From: Streptomyces sp. NBC_00523
Lineage (GTDB): Bacteria > Actinomycetota > Actinomycetes > Streptomycetales > Streptomycetaceae
Assembly: GCF_036346615.1 (NCBI RefSeq)
Contig: NZ_CP107836.1
Location: forward strand, 4,960,001-5,024,000
Length of the DNA: 64,000 bases
Reading direction: 5' to 3'
Shown here: one piece after another, positions 41,897-50,244 of the stretch
Layout of the letters: the number at the start of each line of letters is the position of its first letter
Position numbering within the stretch: the first letter of the stretch is position 1
Program-made: the position numbers and the translations under genes
Notes under the pieces: model-generated
What the model was told of the DNA's origin: nothing
Seen by the model: only the letters and a program-made list of their open reading frames with translations
Databases searched by the model: none

Positions 41897-43205
41897 CGGT
41901 CACTGTCAGGTGGCGACAGCGAATGCGCTCGTCGAGCCAATGGACGACTTTCGGTCCGTCCAACACTTCCAGTAGTTCTTGGCAACGGGCCGCGCCACCT
42001 GTCAACGGCTCAGCCACAATCAGGTGGTTGTCCACGGCCACCGGCTGGTCACCTTGAATGAGGATCCCTGTTCCACGGGCACCTCCTTTAGCCCCTTGCC
42101 CTGGCCGGGATGTACGGCGCATCACCACAAAGGGGGGATTAAGCAAGCGCCCGTCAAAGCGGCGCCTTCGCAGTGGAAGGTCCATCTTGCCTTGGCCCGG
42201 AAGTTCCCTCGCCGTGAGGTAGGGGACCTCCGGCCCGTCGTGAGGGTCTCGGTTGTCGACGACAGGACCGACTCCGACACGGAAATGGTCGGCAATGCTC
42301 CTGTTCGTGGTGGCGGCGGACGGCGGCCACCAGGCGGCCGCCCCGGGGTGGCCACCTGCTCTCCGTACGGCGGAGAGCAAGAAGACGTCTACGTCGGTAT
42401 GGTCGTCGAAGAGTCCGTGCGGGCGGATCTCCTCCAACACCAGCCGCTCGGTCAGTTGGCCTCGCCATGCTCGGTAGCGGCTTCCGCTGCGTAGTACGTC
42501 GGGCAGGACTGCGAAAAGTTTCCCGCCTGGGGCCATCGCGGCAGACGCCTGAGCAGTGAACGTCGCCGCCAAAGACGTTTTGCCCGTCGACCAGGTACAG
42601 CCGGGGAGTGCCGCATCCATGCCGTACGGAGGGTTTAGAAGTAGTTGGCCTCCAAAGCCACGGCTATTCGACACTTGACGCAAGGCGTTCAGACCATCGC
42701 CGACCTGTACCTGCGGGAAGGCATTACGCCATCGTTGTTCGGTAAGCGGGGCATCGGATCCGACAGCGCGATGGCGTTCCAGCACCGCCAGGACCAGCCG
42801 CATGCGCGCCACCGTCACGAAGGGATTGTGCAGGTCGTGGCCCCGGACTCGTCGGTTCCACACGGTGAGAGTCTCCGCTGGCGTCGCCCCCAGGAGAAAC
42901 TGCGCGGTGCCGGCGATGAGGAGGTCGCCGCCGCCACAGGTGGGATCCCATATCACTCGGCTCCGCACGGATGCCGTGCTGCGTGTCAATAGTTGCTCGT
43001 ACGACTGTCGGACTCCGCCGGTGGTGAAGAAGGATCCGCTAGCACGGCGGTCGGCTCGTGAGACCATGCGGCGCAGTTCCGCCGACGCCTGGCCGTTGAG
43101 AGCATGCGTCACGTCGTCTGCCACGCGGCTCCAGCGGCCTGCGGCCACGTCGGTCACCAGGGTCTCAAGTTGACGTGCGTAGGCGTCATAGGCGGCAATA
43201 CTCAT
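41871..43205 (-). CDS. N-6 adenine DNA methyltransferase (HsdM-like)
   Basis: A 444-residue methylase from ATG 43205 with GGAGGGG upstream. Motif X region ASGSFFTTGG (56-65), S-adenosylmethionine motif I DPTCGGGDLLIAG (87-99) and catalytic motif IV LLLNPPYGM (188-196) are intact. The C-terminal third (about 330-444) is variable and could recognise DNA. It should methylate adenine in an unknown sequence. No endonuclease gene is adjacent, so it may be solitary, protect DNA from a module effector, or be part of a divergent restriction system. The gap of 141 bp to the MBL gene may hold its own promoter. Confidence 0.8.
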   Translation of the reverse strand: MSIAAYDAYARQLETLVTDVAAGRWSRVADDVTHALNGQASAELRRMVSRADRRASGSFFTTGGVRQSYEQLLTRSTASVRSRVIWDPTCGGGDLLIAGTAQFLLGATPAETLTVWNRRVRGHDLHNPFVTVARMRLVLAVLERHRAVGSDAPLTEQRWRNAFPQVQVGDGLNALRQVSNSRGFGGQLLLNPPYGMDAALPGCTWSTGKTSLAATFTAQASAAMAPGGKLFAVLPDVLRSGSRYRAWRGQLTERLVLEEIRPHGLFDDHTDVDVFLLSAVRRAGGHPGAAAWWPPSAATTNRSIADHFRVGVGPVVDNRDPHDGPEVPYLTARELPGQGKMDLPLRRRRFDGRLLNPPFVVMRRTSRPGQGAKGGARGTGILIQGDQPVAVDNHLIVAEPLTGGAARCQELLEVLDGPKVVHWLDERIRCRHLTVTVVRSLPWD

Positions 43206-43346
43206 GTGTTCCCCTCCTGCTGATCCGGAAGGGATGACGTCCTGGATCAAGTATCTGGATTGGCTGCGGTGTCATTCTGCAGCAGGGACAGGGGCGCTGG
43301 GAACGGGTCGTCAAATCTTGGCGCCCTACGCCCCACCAGCCACTTC

Positions 43347-44429
43347 CTACATGCCGACACTGTCGGGAGCCTTGCGCGGGCCCGGGAACGGGAGTCGGCA
43401 GAGCGGGTTAGTCACGGAACCGCCGTCGACGAACGACTTATGGGCCTCCAACGGCGGGTCAAAGCGCAGTCCCGCCTCGACGCGTGACACGGTCACGCTG
43501 CCCGCACAGGCCCTGCCGGACTTGCGGCCCGCTGCGGGGAGAACCGCCAGATGCCGATCGGTAACGAGTTGCTTCTCTTCGTGGCAATGCACGGACAGTT
43601 GAGTGCATGCGATGTGGGCTGCCGGAGCTGCCAACCGCACGCCCTCCATGATCGCCTTGTTGGGATTGGCCGGGCGCAGGCCCCCCCGGATTGAGAAGAT
43701 GACCAGCTGAGGGGCTACCAACTCCGTCAACCCTTTGGCGAAAGACTGCGGGTCGGCCTTGCCTGGGAGTCCACCGTGGTGGGGAAAGACCAGGACTGGC
43801 GCCGAGAGCTGCTGGCCGTTCTCCTGAATATGCTTGAGTGCCACCGCGTCCATGTCAGCTGCGAGGAGTACGGCAGGCTTCTCGTCAAGGTGCACGCGGA
43901 CCACGATGGACACGGTGTTGGTGTCCAGTTTGCCGAAGGCCACGGAGTTCTCCGTTGGGCCGGTGCCGGCCATCAAGAAGCTTGGATGGCAGACTTCGAG
44001 CCTCGCCCGGCCGCAAAACAGCGTTTGCGGTGTCTCCGTGTGCAGCATCTGATGTCCGCCGAAGCCGCCGCGCCTGTAACGGGTGTAAACGGCCCGGATC
44101 AATCGATCCCAGATGCGGGTGTTTTTCTTCGCATCAGGGTTGAACCAGGCAATGCCGACCGTGCGCAGCGGGTCTAGCAAGATCTGCGGCCCGCCTCCGG
44201 CATGGTCCTGGTCCGAGTGCGAGATGATCAGGTGCTCGATGTGCTGGCATCCAACGCGATCGAGTTCGCGCTGGACAATGTCGCCAGGGGCTGCGTCGAT
44301 GACAGCGCAGGTTGAGCCGTCGCGTACCACCGCGGAGTTGCCGTGCCCAACGTCCAGCACGGTAACGGCTAAGTCTTCTTCTGCTTGCTGGCCGAGAGGC
44401 AACGCCGGGGAAGGGGGTAGGTCGGTCAT
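43347..44429 (-). CDS. ComEC/Rec2-type metallo-beta-lactamase-fold hydrolase (soluble)
   Basis: A 360-residue soluble MBL-fold protein from ATG 44429, overlapping the receiver-gene stop as ATGA. Motifs include TVLDVGHGNSAVV, the metal loop ISHSDQDHAGGG (His71, Asp73, Asp75, His76; the HxDxDH variant of ComEC) and VLVFPHHGGLPGK near residue 235. Unlike ComEC it has no membrane channel. ComEC-type MBL domains degrade DNA or act on nucleotides, so an effector nuclease or phosphodiesterase is a reasonable inference. Leu20 is a rare TTA codon (44370-44372), making translation dependent on the bldA tRNA. Confidence 0.82.
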   Translation of the reverse strand: MTDLPPSPALPLGQQAEEDLAVTVLDVGHGNSAVVRDGSTCAVIDAAPGDIVQRELDRVGCQHIEHLIISHSDQDHAGGGPQILLDPLRTVGIAWFNPDAKKNTRIWDRLIRAVYTRYRRGGFGGHQMLHTETPQTLFCGRARLEVCHPSFLMAGTGPTENSVAFGKLDTNTVSIVVRVHLDEKPAVLLAADMDAVALKHIQENGQQLSAPVLVFPHHGGLPGKADPQSFAKGLTELVAPQLVIFSIRGGLRPANPNKAIMEGVRLAAPAAHIACTQLSVHCHEEKQLVTDRHLAVLPAAGRKSGRACAGSVTVSRVEAGLRFDPPLEAHKSFVDGGSVTNPLCRLPFPGPRKAPDSVGM

Positions 44430-45142
44430 GCGCTGAGCCACTCCTGCGGCAGATCGGGCGCGAGGATGATGTTGCGGTAGAAGAGGTCGGAGGCATCCTT
44501 CGCGTAGCAGTTCACCTCGGCCTCGAGCCACCGACCGCAGAGTTCCTCCGGACGGAGCCCTGTAGCCTCCTCAATGGGGCGCAACGGCATCCACACGGAG
44601 GAGTCGATCTTCCAGCCGACCACGACGACCTTTGCCTTAGGTTCCTCACCCCCCGGCTGTACCTCAAGGACTTCAATCGGTGTCGCGAAGGCTCGACGCT
44701 CCCGGGCAAGGTTTCCTGCTAGCTCATTCAGCGTGTACTGGAGCGCTTCGACCACCTCGTCAGAAGCATCAGTCTTGTCGACAACGCTCGGGATGCCCTC
44801 CCGCCAGCGCAGGATCGCGCCGTTCTGCTCAGTGTTCACATGGCTGCTGATGAGCACGGCGGGCAACGGTGTACCTGCGCGTCGGTTGGCTTTACAGACC
44901 AGCTCTGCGCCTGTGAAGCGGACGTTGCCGCGCCCGGCAAGAATGTGATCACACACCACGGCGTCGTAGCGGTTGCCCAGGGAGGCAAGAAACGCGTCGG
45001 CGTCCTGGCCTGGCGTAAAGTGGGTGATCATCTCCGCGCGGAAACCCGCGTCCTCGAGTGTTGGGACGAGGCTAGCTGCATCATTGACGTCGTCATCGAT
45101 GACTACGACCGACGATCCCTCTGTCAACAGACGTACGCTCAC
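44426..45142 (-). CDS. Response-regulator receiver protein with non-DNA-binding C-terminus
   Basis: A 238-residue protein from GTG 45142. Residues 10-130 form a receiver domain: acidic triad VVVIDDDVN (Asp16-18), phosphoacceptor Asp65 in AVVCDHILAG, Ser99/Ser100 in AVLISSHVN and Lys123 in VVDKTDASD. After a helical linker, residues about 150-238 (KVVVVGWKIDSSVWMPLRP, CGRWLEAEVNCYAKDASDLF) match no output domain I know and show no helix-turn-helix. It follows the kinase gene by 12 bases and overlaps the MBL gene start, so it probably passes the kinase signal to the MBL protein rather than to DNA. Confidence 0.8.
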   Translation of the reverse strand: MSVRLLTEGSSVVVIDDDVNDAASLVPTLEDAGFRAEMITHFTPGQDADAFLASLGNRYDAVVCDHILAGRGNVRFTGAELVCKANRRAGTPLPAVLISSHVNTEQNGAILRWREGIPSVVDKTDASDEVVEALQYTLNELAGNLARERRAFATPIEVLEVQPGGEEPKAKVVVVGWKIDSSVWMPLRPIEEATGLRPEELCGRWLEAEVNCYAKDASDLFYRNIILAPDLPQEWLSA

Positions 45143-45154
45143 TGCCCCCCCAGC

Positions 45155-47323
45155 TCATACACCTTGGCTCCCGGCGGTTTGGGCCGGCAGCCAGACCATG
45201 ATACGTGCTCCACCCAACTCCCCGTGCTCACGCGCTTCTTGGGTACCCCCAAGGTCAGCGACGATATCTCGGACGATCGTGAGGCCCAGCCCGGTCCCGT
45301 TGTCGCGCGTCGTTTTGCCCGGCAGCCAGATCGCGCTCAGTGAGATCTCCTTGATTCCAGGCCCTGAATCATCGACACAGAGGCAAAGGCGAGTTGTTCC
45401 TCCCTCCACGACCAGGCGGGTTCGGACGCGGACCATGCGTTCGGGCCGGACGGCGTCCGTACGAGTAAAGGCATGCGCAGCGTTCACGATCAGATTGGAC
45501 AGGATCGACTCGATGTCGGCGATCGTGCTGCGAACGATCGCCCCCTCCGCATCCAGATCGTATTCGATCTGAATTCCCCGCTCGTCGAGATAGCGGGAGA
45601 ACAGTCGAACGATGGGTGGGCACTCTCGATCGAAATTGACGTCAGTGATCTTCCGCTTGTTCTTTGTGAGGAGAGTCAACGGAAGTCGTGCGAAGGTCTC
45701 CAGAGTCTTGGCGCTGTCGATTGAGTTCTCAACCGACGAGTGGAAGCGTTCTTTATACTCGTCCTCTGAGACATGTTGTTTAACTCGACGACTGACTGTT
45801 TTGACTTCATTGATGATGCGCGCCGCTGGTTTCATCGCTTCATGGGCAAAGACCGCAGTGCTGGTGCCGACTGTAGCCAAAGTTCTATATAGGAGCAGGT
45901 CTTCGCGGAGCGCTTCGATTTCCTGTCGCTGCGAGTCAAATACCTCTGATGCTCCGGCCGTGAAGGACTCCAGTACGGCGGAATCGGCGGATCCATCTAG
46001 CGTCGGTGCCTCGGATTCCTTTGGGCTGATAGCCTCTAGCAGGTTCTGGAACTGCTTCTCGGCTTGTTTGACCCGATCACGAGCTTTCGGCGCCGCACCG
46101 ATGCGACGCTGCTCTCGAAGTTCGAGTCGTTGATCCGCCGACCAGTCCAGAGCGCGCTTTGCGAACTCCTGCAGTTCTAGGAAAGCCAGGTTGTCGACGA
46201 AGCCGCTGCGATCCGTCTTCGGTTGAAGGAGGTCGTCCGAGTCTTCCACCTGGATGCGGCCCACTGAGTTATTTGTGGACGGGCGCACCTCAGGGCTCGC
46301 AGCACGCCTCAGGTTGATGAGCAGCCAGTCATTTCCGATGTCCCCGTAGGGCTGTACACGCAGCTGCCTGTGGTACAGGTGAGCCCCTCCCACCTGTCTA
46401 AGCCACGTTTTAATATCTGGTGTGGGTTGTTGCGTGAGGCGAACCTCTTTGGAGGCTCCAGGATTAAGATTAAACATCCACATTTCGAATTTAGCCGCTG
46501 GCGCCGAGAAGGTGAGAGGGGCGTCACGATTTCCGCGCCCTTGGCGCCTCCTGCTCACATCATCGTGTCCCGCTGCCTTAATGACTTCGCCGCGCCAGTT
46601 ATACAGGGTTGCGGAAGCCTTTCCCAGCTCGTCCAGCTCGGCTACCAGGCGGAATTCTGCCCATTGGAGCAGATCCCCCGTGATTACCTTCGAAAGGTAC
46701 TCGAACTCTGGCGAATCACAGGAAACCCGAAACTCTGATCCATCCGCAAAGGTGAATGGTCCCGTAAGCATAAGAACCGACCGCGCTAGACGATCGGCGT
46801 CCTGTCGACTGATTCCGTGGCGGAGCCCAGTGATCTCGACGGTTGTGCCGCTTTCCCCCTCGCATCGCTGGGTTGCGACTTCCAGCGGGACGTCTTCCAC
46901 TGCCTCGGCGCTGTCGATTCGATCCCAGTCGATACTTAGGGTGTGCTCGAAGTCGGGATCATCCACGGAGCGCGTTCGAATGGTTGCTTTCCTGCCGAGT
47001 CGAAGGGCGGCAATTCTTCCCAGCCCTTTTTCCCCTACCTTGCGTCGAAGTTTGGCGGTGTGAGTGCTCGACGATTTTCCGGACTTTCCAATAAGGAGAA
47101 ATCCGCTCGCGAGTTGCTCGGCAGTCATTCCATCGCCGTCGTCCGAGACGATTAGCGTGCCGCCGGGCTGCTCGGCTTCACTCGTCCGTAGCTGGCAGTG
47201 GGTGGCGTCCGCGTCGTAGGCGTTGCGGACGAGTTCCATGATGCCCAAGTCGGCGTGTGGCACCAGTTCTTCACCGAGTCGGGCGAGAATTTGTGGGGCG
47301 AAGCGGAGGTGGTGAGGCGTCAA
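45155..47323 (-). CDS. Sensor kinase with two GHKL ATPase domains (HSP90/MORC-like plus histidine kinase)
   Basis: A 722-residue protein from TTG 47323, preceded by GGGAGGAACGCC; the frame extends 56 codons further without a good ribosome site. Residues 1-350 form an HSP90/MutL-like ATPase: GIMELVRNAYDADA (27-40), LIVSDDGDGMT, FLLIGKSGKSSS and VGEKGLGRIAALRLG. A coiled middle follows. The C-terminus is a histidine kinase: H-box VFAHEAMKPAARI with His494, N-box ILSNLIVNAAHAF near 609, VDDSGPGI and NGTGLGLTIVRDI near 680. No membrane helix, so it senses something in the cytoplasm. It starts the receiver-MBL operon. Confidence 0.85.
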   Translation of the reverse strand: MTPHHLRFAPQILARLGEELVPHADLGIMELVRNAYDADATHCQLRTSEAEQPGGTLIVSDDGDGMTAEQLASGFLLIGKSGKSSSTHTAKLRRKVGEKGLGRIAALRLGRKATIRTRSVDDPDFEHTLSIDWDRIDSAEAVEDVPLEVATQRCEGESGTTVEITGLRHGISRQDADRLARSVLMLTGPFTFADGSEFRVSCDSPEFEYLSKVITGDLLQWAEFRLVAELDELGKASATLYNWRGEVIKAAGHDDVSRRRQGRGNRDAPLTFSAPAAKFEMWMFNLNPGASKEVRLTQQPTPDIKTWLRQVGGAHLYHRQLRVQPYGDIGNDWLLINLRRAASPEVRPSTNNSVGRIQVEDSDDLLQPKTDRSGFVDNLAFLELQEFAKRALDWSADQRLELREQRRIGAAPKARDRVKQAEKQFQNLLEAISPKESEAPTLDGSADSAVLESFTAGASEVFDSQRQEIEALREDLLLYRTLATVGTSTAVFAHEAMKPAARIINEVKTVSRRVKQHVSEDEYKERFHSSVENSIDSAKTLETFARLPLTLLTKNKRKITDVNFDRECPPIVRLFSRYLDERGIQIEYDLDAEGAIVRSTIADIESILSNLIVNAAHAFTRTDAVRPERMVRVRTRLVVEGGTTRLCLCVDDSGPGIKEISLSAIWLPGKTTRDNGTGLGLTIVRDIVADLGGTQEAREHGELGGARIMVWLPAQTAGSQGV

Positions 47324-47588
47324 GGCGTTCCTCCCATGCGGCGCGGCCAGGCACACCGTTCGGTCGATCGGCGGGCCATCGAGAATCGTAGCCGTCCCCC
47401 TGTGGGCGAACATGAGCAATGAGATTTGCTGTGCGCTGCCCCATACCTCCCTCATCACGTTGACACCTGTGTTGCCCGTAGCTGCTGACAAGGAACGGGT
47501 TCCGTTCGGTCGCGGCGAGTGGTGACCGTGTCGGTGCCCTCGGCGAAGGGCCCTGACGCTCGGTCAAGCAGTCGCAAGGCGGATCCCG

Positions 47589-48398
47589 TCAGGAGTGACC
47601 ATTCCGGTGTCGTTGCCATAGCTTTGTGGCAGCGAGCAGAGTCTTTGTCCACTCATCTGGGGCGGCCCCTGCGATCTGGGCCCAGAGGTTGACGCTGGCC
47701 AGGGCGAAGGCATTCACGGCTCGTGGGGATGCTGATCTCCAGGCAGGGAGGCGTCCGGCCAGCGCCTCAGCGCTGGCTGGCGTGTGGCCCGCCGCGATGA
47801 GCCAGATGATCCAGTGAGCCGGATCGAGCCAGGCGGCTCCGCGGGTGGCCCAGCCCCAGTCGACGAGGTGGGCGCGGTCGTGGGTGATGAGAACGTTGTG
47901 GTTGTTCCAGTCAGTGTGAAGCAACGCGTTTCCTGCGAAAGCTTTCGCGTCGGCGGGATCGGCGACGTAGCCAGCCAGGCGTTGTTCGGCGCGCCGGAGT
48001 TCGATGTCAGGGCAAGGGAGAGAGGAGAGCTCTCTGAGGGCCCCGGTCACTTTGGGCAAGTCGGGGGAGCCTGGGGAGTAGTCGGCATGGTGGCCGTCGA
48101 TGGCCTCAAAGCCGAGGAGATCCCAGCCGCCGGCGATGACGTGGAAGAGCAGGCGCGGGGCGAGCGGGGTCACGTACGGGTTGATGTCTGCCTCGCGTTG
48201 CTGCGTCCAGACCCAGCGGTGGTCGGCGCGCAGGCCCTTGAGGAAGACGGCTCCGTCGGCGGTGTGTGCGAGCGCGGAGAGGGAGCTGTTGAGACCGGTG
48301 CTGACGTCTTCGACCCTGAGAATCGAGCCAATCTCGGCTTCGATGGCGGTACGAGCGCCAGAGGGGAGACCGGCGAAGGTGATGGAGGGTGCGGGCAT
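47589..48398 (-). CDS. APH-fold phosphotransferase in the radical-SAM locus
   Basis: A 269-residue protein from ATG 48398 (MPAPSITFAGLPSGARTAIE). It has the kinase catalytic loop NALLHTDWNNHNVLI and metal site HLVDWGWATRGAAWLDPA, as in aminoglycoside phosphotransferases, and a short N-lobe with VFLKGLRADHRW. It phosphorylates a hydroxyl group of an unknown molecule; antibiotic resistance is not implied. It is 77 bases after the small peptide gene, across an imperfect hairpin. It may modify the peptide product or provide a self-protection step. Confidence 0.8.
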   Translation of the reverse strand: MPAPSITFAGLPSGARTAIEAEIGSILRVEDVSTGLNSSLSALAHTADGAVFLKGLRADHRWVWTQQREADINPYVTPLAPRLLFHVIAGGWDLLGFEAIDGHHADYSPGSPDLPKVTGALRELSSLPCPDIELRRAEQRLAGYVADPADAKAFAGNALLHTDWNNHNVLITHDRAHLVDWGWATRGAAWLDPAHWIIWLIAAGHTPASAEALAGRLPAWRSASPRAVNAFALASVNLWAQIAGAAPDEWTKTLLAATKLWQRHRNGHS

Positions 48399-48428
48399 GG
48401 CCGTCAGGTTTCCAGATCTACGCGCCAA

Positions 48429-48466
48429 CAGGGGCCTCCGGCGCGAGGTGCCGCCGAAAGCCCCTG
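48429..48466 (-). terminator. Stem-loop between peptide gene and APH gene
   Basis: CAGGGGCCTCCGGCG pairs 12 of 15 with CGCCGAAAGCCCCTG across 8 nt. Likely a partial terminator that boosts the short upstream transcript containing the peptide. Confidence 0.55.
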
Positions 48467-48475
48467 AAGGGATGG

Positions 48476-48613
48476 TCAGTTGTACGGGTTGTCGTCCCCG
48501 CAGCCGGGCGTGGTGGCCGCAGCGAAGGCGTCCACGTCGTCGATGAGGACGATCTCCGCATCAGGCTCGGACGGCGGGCGGATGGGGGCGATCTCGACTG
48601 CTACGGCGGTCAT
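48476..48613 (-). CDS. Putative RiPP precursor peptide (45 aa)
   Basis: A 45-residue peptide, MTAVAVEIAPIRPPSEPDAE continuing to a C-terminal AAATTPGCGDDNPYN. It starts three bases after the radical-SAM stop, with AAGGAG at ideal spacing. The layout, an acidic leader (EIVLIDDVDAF) and a short distinct C-terminus with one Cys, one Tyr and two Asn, is that of ribosomal peptides modified by radical SAM/SPASM enzymes. The modified residues cannot be read from sequence; C-terminal TTPGCGDDNPYN is the likely core. It is too short for standard gene-length cut-offs and easily missed. Confidence 0.75.
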   Translation of the reverse strand: MTAVAVEIAPIRPPSEPDAEIVLIDDVDAFAAATTPGCGDDNPYN

Positions 48614-48616
48614 GGT

Positions 48617-49729
48617 TCAGCTCCTTGTAGTCGCGTGTTGGCAGTACCTGTCCAGTGGTGCCTTCGCCTCCTGGTAGACCTTGGCCAGCGGCCGGCAGAC
48701 CCGGCAGGTGCCGGAGAGCTGGCAGCCGGTGCAGCCACCGGTGCGAAGCATCAGGGAGTCGGCGATGCCGCCGAGGCGGCTCAGGCCCTCGACTCCCGTG
48801 GTCATGAGGGGGATCGCCTCGTCACGGCCGACCTTGCAGATGGTCGCCATGCCGTGCGGGTCAACGTGGAAGAAGGTGTGGCCGGCGTTGCAGCCGTTGA
48901 AGGGTTCGCGATCTGCGAGGTGGTCCGGGGCCTGGGTGGCGAGGGTTTCCGCGCCGCCGTAGATGGTCGGCGACATGTGGGTGTATTCGCGGTACGGCAG
49001 GTCGTAGCGGCCGGCGAAGGCGCGCATCTGGTCGGCCTCGTGGGCGTTGTGCCGCGTGATGATCAAGGCCAGATCGAGGGGTAGCCCAGCTTCGTGGGCT
49101 GCACCCAGTCCTTTAACGAACATGCGGTACGCGCCCCGGCGCCGGGTCAGCCCGTCGTAGGACTCTGCGGTGGCCCCGTACAGGCTGAGTGTGATCCGGT
49201 TCGGCCTCAAGCGAGTCAGCAGGGCGAGGTTCTTCGGTGCGGCGAGACGCGAGCCATTGGTGAGGATCTCGACCATCATGCCCAGCTCGTACGCCAGCCG
49301 GTACGTCTCGGGGAACAGCTTGTCGATCATCGGCTCACCGCCTGTGAGCTGGAGCCAAAGCACCCCCGAGTCCCTGATGGCGTGCAGCAGGCGCTCACGC
49401 TCAGGCCACTCCAGGCCGGCGAATTGCTTCAGGCCGAGGTAGCAGTGTTCGCAGTCGTAGTTGCAGCCGAGGTTCAGCTCGTACGAGGCGCGCCCGTATG
49501 CATATGGAGAGCGGGAACGAACCAGCACAGTTTCATCGAGGCGTCGGTCGCTGAGATCGATCTTCCAAGCCTGACGGGCCACGTCGGCCAGCCACGCGGG
49601 CACTGCTGAGGTACCCGATGCGGAGTGCAGTTCGTCGTACCGGGAGGCGGGAACGCGTGCTGCCTTCGGGTTGCCCGGCCGTACGAGGAGGTGGTGGTCG
49701 AGGTACGGGGCAGCGATCAGCTCGTGCAT
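48617..49729 (-). CDS. Radical SAM/SPASM peptide-modifying enzyme
   Basis: A 370-residue enzyme. Radical-SAM cluster motif LGCNYDCEHCYLG (Cys89, Cys93, Cys96), the SAM-binding LQLTGGEP near residue 126, and a SPASM-type C-terminus with Cys residues in FNGCNAG, ATICKVG, GGCTGCQLSGTCRVC and RYCQH for auxiliary clusters. The N-terminal 75 residues (HHLLVRPGNPKAARVPASRY) could bind a leader peptide. ATG 49729 with GAGGAG upstream, overlapping the end of the ATP-binding gene by 13 bp. It likely installs a cross-link in the peptide encoded next. Confidence 0.9.
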   Translation of the reverse strand: MHELIAAPYLDHHLLVRPGNPKAARVPASRYDELHSASGTSAVPAWLADVARQAWKIDLSDRRLDETVLVRSRSPYAYGRASYELNLGCNYDCEHCYLGLKQFAGLEWPERERLLHAIRDSGVLWLQLTGGEPMIDKLFPETYRLAYELGMMVEILTNGSRLAAPKNLALLTRLRPNRITLSLYGATAESYDGLTRRRGAYRMFVKGLGAAHEAGLPLDLALIITRHNAHEADQMRAFAGRYDLPYREYTHMSPTIYGGAETLATQAPDHLADREPFNGCNAGHTFFHVDPHGMATICKVGRDEAIPLMTTGVEGLSRLGGIADSLMLRTGGCTGCQLSGTCRVCRPLAKVYQEAKAPLDRYCQHATTRS

Positions 49730-50169
49730 GTGGACTCCTCGCTCGGGCTGCTGAGGACCAGGCGGGCCCAGACGGTCTTGCCGATCGGGTGGCGGTCGTG
49801 GTGGCCGGTTTCTTCAGAGAGCGCTGCGACGAGAAGCAGGCCCCGGCCGCCTTCGTCGTCCTCCCCGGCCTGGATGGGGCGGGGAGGGGTGCGGCCAGCA
49901 TCGGAGACTTCGACCAGGCAGTGTGGGCCGTCAACCGTCAGTCGAACTTCGAAGAGGTGTCCTCGTCTGCCGCCGTGTTCGACGGCATTGGCAGAGAGCT
50001 CTCCGCAGACGAGGACCACCCGGTCAATGCACTCCTGGCCGTATCCCCAGCTGGCGAGCGTCTTGGAGACGAGGGCGCGGGCCAGAGGCACGCACTTGCG
50101 TACCGGGCTGAACTGCATCTGCCACCGCAACGGGGTGGTCTGTCGGTCGTACGTCGTCATCGCGTGCAT
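49717..50169 (-). CDS. RsbW-like ATP-binding protein
   Basis: A 150-residue GHKL ATPase of the anti-sigma type, from ATG 50169 with GAGGGGACG upstream. N-box LVCGELSANAVEHGG near residue 73, LVEVSDAGRTPPRP and GGRGLLLVAALSEETG follow the Streptomyces RsbW-like pattern. Such proteins bind ATP and may hold a sigma factor or regulator, but no sigma gene is near. It is first in the radical-SAM operon and divergent from the XRE regulator, sharing the palindrome at 50245. Confidence 0.85.
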   Translation of the reverse strand: MHAMTTYDRQTTPLRWQMQFSPVRKCVPLARALVSKTLASWGYGQECIDRVVLVCGELSANAVEHGGRRGHLFEVRLTVDGPHCLVEVSDAGRTPPRPIQAGEDDEGGRGLLLVAALSEETGHHDRHPIGKTVWARLVLSSPSEESTCTS

Positions 50170-50244
50170 CGCGTCCCCTCGTCGCGGGCGGGTTGTGAGA
50201 CACAAGTTCACTGCCGCGACGATCACAGAGTCAGGTCACCGTGG

